Positions 62,004 to 64,000 of a stretch of 64,000 nucleotides of DNA are shown here, in pieces (the stretch's first letter is position 1; every line of letters starts with the position of its first letter). This stretch comes from an uncultured Candidatus Melainabacteria bacterium (lineage in GTDB: Bacteria; Cyanobacteriota; Vampirovibrionia; Gastranaerophilales; Gastranaerophilaceae): positions 186,001 through 250,000 of the forward strand of contig CANOTP010000004.1 of assembly GCA_947570135.1 (NCBI GenBank), written 5' to 3'. The notes beneath the pieces are model-generated. The model did not search any database and was not told the origin of the DNA. It saw nothing but the letters and a program-made list of their open reading frames with translations. Both the position numbers and the translations under genes were made by a program.

Positions 62004-62705
62004 TTATACTGTTGTAATAACGTTTGTTTTACTGCTTTTGAACCCGTGGCTCAGTGCATATAAAACAGCGTTGGTTCTGTCGTTAACTTGTAATTTTTGG
62101 AATATGTTATTTACGTGAGTCTTAACTGTAGTTTCAGAGATAATAAGTTTTCCTGCAATACTCTTGTAGTTAATTCCTTCGGTTAGAAGTTCAAGAACTT
62201 CATTTTCTCTTATCGTAAGTGTGTTTAATAAGTTTTCGCCTTCTGAAGTTTTTGATTCTTCTTTTGCTGTGGTTTGGAAGTATTCGAAAAATCTTGTTGT
62301 AAGTACTGTAGGAAGATATATTTTACCTGATGCAACTTCTTCTATTGCGTTGATAAGTTTTACTGAAGCCATAGTTTTTAGAACATAACCTTTAGCACCT
62401 AATTTCATAGCGCGGTAAATTAAATCGGAATCATCATAACCGCTTAATGCGATGATTTTTGTTGAAAGATTTAACTTGTTGATTGTCTGTATTGTTTGAA
62501 GCCCGTCTTTTTCAGGCATATTTATGTCTAATAGAACGATATCAGGGTGGTATTTTTTGATTAGGTTAACTCCAAGATTTGCGCTGGTTGTAGTTCCTAC
62601 AACTTCATAACAGCTTTCAAGATTGATTAATTCTTTAATCCCTCTTAAGTGATTAGCGTTATCGTCAATCAATAATACTCTCAACTTCTTGTTAAAATCT
62701 CTCAT
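62004..62705 (-). CDS. NarL/FixJ-family response regulator
   Basis: A 233-residue regulator: receiver domain (about 8-128) with the acidic pair LLIDDN, the phospho-acceptor in IVLLDINMPEKDG and the conserved lysine in GYVLK; linker; LuxR-type helix-turn-helix (about 165-225) with LTIRENEVLELLTEGINYKSIAGKL and TVKTHVNNIF. The kinase just downstream is its probable partner. A GGGGG run upstream of the ATG serves as the ribosome site. Targets unknown. Confidence 0.93.
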   Translation of the reverse strand: MRDFNKKLRVLLIDDNANHLRGIKELINLESCYEVVGTTTSANLGVNLIKKYHPDIVLLDINMPEKDGLQTIQTINKLNLSTKIIALSGYDDSDLIYRAMKLGAKGYVLKTMASVKLINAIEEVASGKIYLPTVLTTRFFEYFQTTAKEESKTSEGENLLNTLTIRENEVLELLTEGINYKSIAGKLIISETTVKTHVNNIFQKLQVNDRTNAVLYALSHGFKSSKTNVITTV

Positions 62706-63074
62706 TTTATTCCCCCGTGTGTTTGGTTATCTTCTACACTTTATATACTACTTCTTTTAGATGGGTTTTAAATCCATGTACTGATTGATAATTTTATAAA
62801 AGAAGATTGAAGCTCTTATCTAAACCTTTTGATTTAGAAAAAGCCTCAATCATGCTCTAAATCATGCTCTGACCGCATGGTTGATTTCTAACGAGTCAAG
62901 AGTTAAATATGATTAAATGATTTTTTTGTTCATATTGAAAATGTATTGTTTTAAATAGGGCATCATATTTTTGGATTATTTTACCGGTTTTGTTTAATGT
63001 TTCTTAATGATAATTAAAGTTTTTACTTATGTTTTCCGATACAGTGTATGTAGAAATAATAGAAAGGTTTTCTT
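62706..63074. other. Intergenic region with a tandem repeat
   Basis: A 369-base gap between the divergent response regulator and calpain-like genes. On the minus strand a TATATA at 62742-62747 may be the -10 box for the regulator. A direct repeat, AATCATGCTCT, occurs at 62848-62858 and 62860-62870, with a partial inverted copy (GCATGGTTGATT) just after; it could be a regulator site. No open frame of note was seen. Confidence 0.4.
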
Positions 63075-64000
63075 ATGAGTAATATTCAACGTAGTTCAAA
63101 TACCCAACGTATAAATAGAACATATAGAAGCGGAAATTCTAACAAGACTTCAAGATCCTCTCATAGCGGTTCAGTATGGGGAAATAAGAAATCTTCAACT
63201 TCTCACAATGCACCTTCTGCTTCTACTATTGCACAATCTATAAAAGATGATATTTATGCAAAAACTTGGTGCGGTTTACCTACAACAGGTAAAAATATCG
63301 GGGAGCATATTAGAAATATTAATGCTTCAAATGTACGCGAAGTCTATAATAAATATAAAGAGCTTACTGGGAATAAAGAAAATATATTTTCAGGAATACT
63401 TGATGAAGTAGGGTTACCTGAAGCAGAACGTGAATCTTATGTAAAACATATTTTCTATGCGCGTATCGAGTCTGCAAAACAAGAAGGTATTTATACTGAT
63501 GATATTAAAAAAGATTTAGATACCGAATTGAAAAAGAAAGGGTTAATCAGCAAAAAATTTGTAAACGCTTTATTGACAAAATTAATTAATAGGACTATAC
63601 GTTCTAACAATAATGTCGGTTATGAAAATGATAAAGCAAACGGTAAAATTGATAAAGATTTTAAACAAGGTAAATCAGGAGACTGTTGGCTTCTTGCGGG
63701 AATCCAAGCGTTAGCGGAAACACCTGCCGGCTTAAAAGCGTTAAATGATTCGGTAAAAGTTTTACCGAATGGTTCTGTTGAGGTTACTCTAAAAGGTGTT
63801 GGTAAAAAATATGTAATTACTCGGCAAGAAATAAAAAATGCAAGAGAGTTATCAACGGGTGATGCTGATGTTCGAGCTATAGAAATTGCAATGGACCGTT
63901 ATTTTAAAGAAGAAGGTGGAATAAATGGTAAACCTGATATCCGTGGTAATAAGTCCTATGTCTTATTTAATGCCATAACGGGTAAAGGTGATAAGAATTT
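63075..64000 (+). CDS. Calpain-family (C2) cysteine protease, 3' end outside the window
   Basis: The frame is open from the ATG at 63075 (AAAGG 7-8 bases upstream) to the window edge, giving 308 residues. The start is Ser/Asn/Arg-rich (MSNIQRSSNTQRINR), a polar disordered stretch of about 55 residues with no signal peptide. The catalytic cysteine lies in Q-G-K-S-G-D-C204-W-L-L-A-G, the calpain active-site motif. The His and Asn of the triad should follow beyond the edge. Bacterial calpain-like proteins are usually of unknown role and may be secreted effectors. Confidence 0.85.
   Translation, partial: MSNIQRSSNTQRINRTYRSGNSNKTSRSSHSGSVWGNKKSSTSHNAPSASTIAQSIKDDIYAKTWCGLPTTGKNIGEHIRNINASNVREVYNKYKELTGNKENIFSGILDEVGLPEAERESYVKHIFYARIESAKQEGIYTDDIKKDLDTELKKKGLISKKFVNALLTKLINRTIRSNNNVGYENDKANGKIDKDFKQGKSGDCWLLAGIQALAETPAGLKALNDSVKVLPNGSVEVTLKGVGKKYVITRQEIKNARELSTGDADVRAIEIAMDRYFKEEGGINGKPDIRGNKSYVLFNAITGKGDKN

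Noticed and set aside
1-64000. CRISPR arrays, insertion sequences, rRNA or integrase-associated attachment sites
   Set aside because: No regularly spaced repeats, transposase or integrase genes, or rRNA-like stretches were seen.

Overview
The window is AT-rich with standard-code genes. It looks like a chromosomal segment of a fermentative, diderm gut bacterium. The best guess is a non-photosynthetic relative of Cyanobacteria (Gastranaerophilales, in Vampirovibrionia/Melainabacteria). That placement is an inference. It rests on the mix of an anaerobic pyruvate formate-lyase, a group-4 hydrogenase-like complex, an AcrAB-TolC type pump (so an outer membrane), MEP-pathway IspG, FTLAE-type prepilins with a conserved tail, TPR/retropepsin-like proteins, and many hypothetical genes with a shared style. 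No phage, insertion sequence, CRISPR array or rRNA was seen. One tRNA is present (Ser-UGA).

Layout. 1-2.7 kb: end of a complex I/group-4 hydrogenase-like operon whose large subunit has lost most Ni-Fe ligands. 2.7-4 kb: a small hypothetical gene, a dead dephospho-CoA kinase gene and a YvlD-like membrane protein. 4.1-7.3 kb: pyruvate formate-lyase encoded in two pieces, then its activase. 7.3-11 kb: a TonB-C-like repeat protein, a lone sugar ABC permease and a large hypothetical. 11-15.5 kb: clpB, a frame-off prepilin gene with a poly-G tract, small hypotheticals and a candidate small RNA. 15.5-21.2 kb (minus strand): TM2 protein, dut, a small gene, alaS, a paralogous hypothetical pair and tag. 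21.2-30.7 kb: a TPR protein, then a MarR-controlled RND efflux operon with a clear operator. 30.7-37.6 kb: TPR-aspartic protease, GtrA, hypotheticals, tRNA-Ser, a subtilase, a methyltransferase remnant, a cysteine-cluster protein, a cysteine-peptidase-like protein and a ferritin-like protein. 37.7-50.1 kb: two 5'-nucleotidase-like metallophosphatases, a double ferritin-like protein, an HExxH protein, gdhA, mscL with a zinc ribbon, an ICMT-like methyltransferase and prfB with its programmed frameshift. 50.2-60 kb: a TM1266-type regulator, glyS, a decayed kelch gene, a GHL10 glycosidase, TPR, ispG and a phosphoesterase/cysteine-cluster/rlmN operon. 60-64 kb: a frame-on prepilin, a two-component pair and a calpain-like protease cut by the window end.

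Three patterns cut across the window. (1) Two prepilin genes carry the same poly-G DNA module just before the prepilin cleavage region. One has nine Gs and is in frame; the other has eight and is out of frame, which suggests ON/OFF phase variation. (2) Several unrelated proteins, many of them hydrolases (metallophosphatases, an HExxH protein, a papain-like protein), lack a Sec signal but begin with a similar short element: M-x-I-x-x-I, a polar linker, then x-F-[TKR]-[SGA]. This may be an unrecognised targeting tag. (3) Several of these genes and other lineage-specific hypotheticals share an upstream element, TAGCAAAA about 20-25 bases before a TATAAT-like box. It was not found upstream of the housekeeping genes inspected. 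Together these suggest a co-expressed set of lineage-specific surface or exported proteins.
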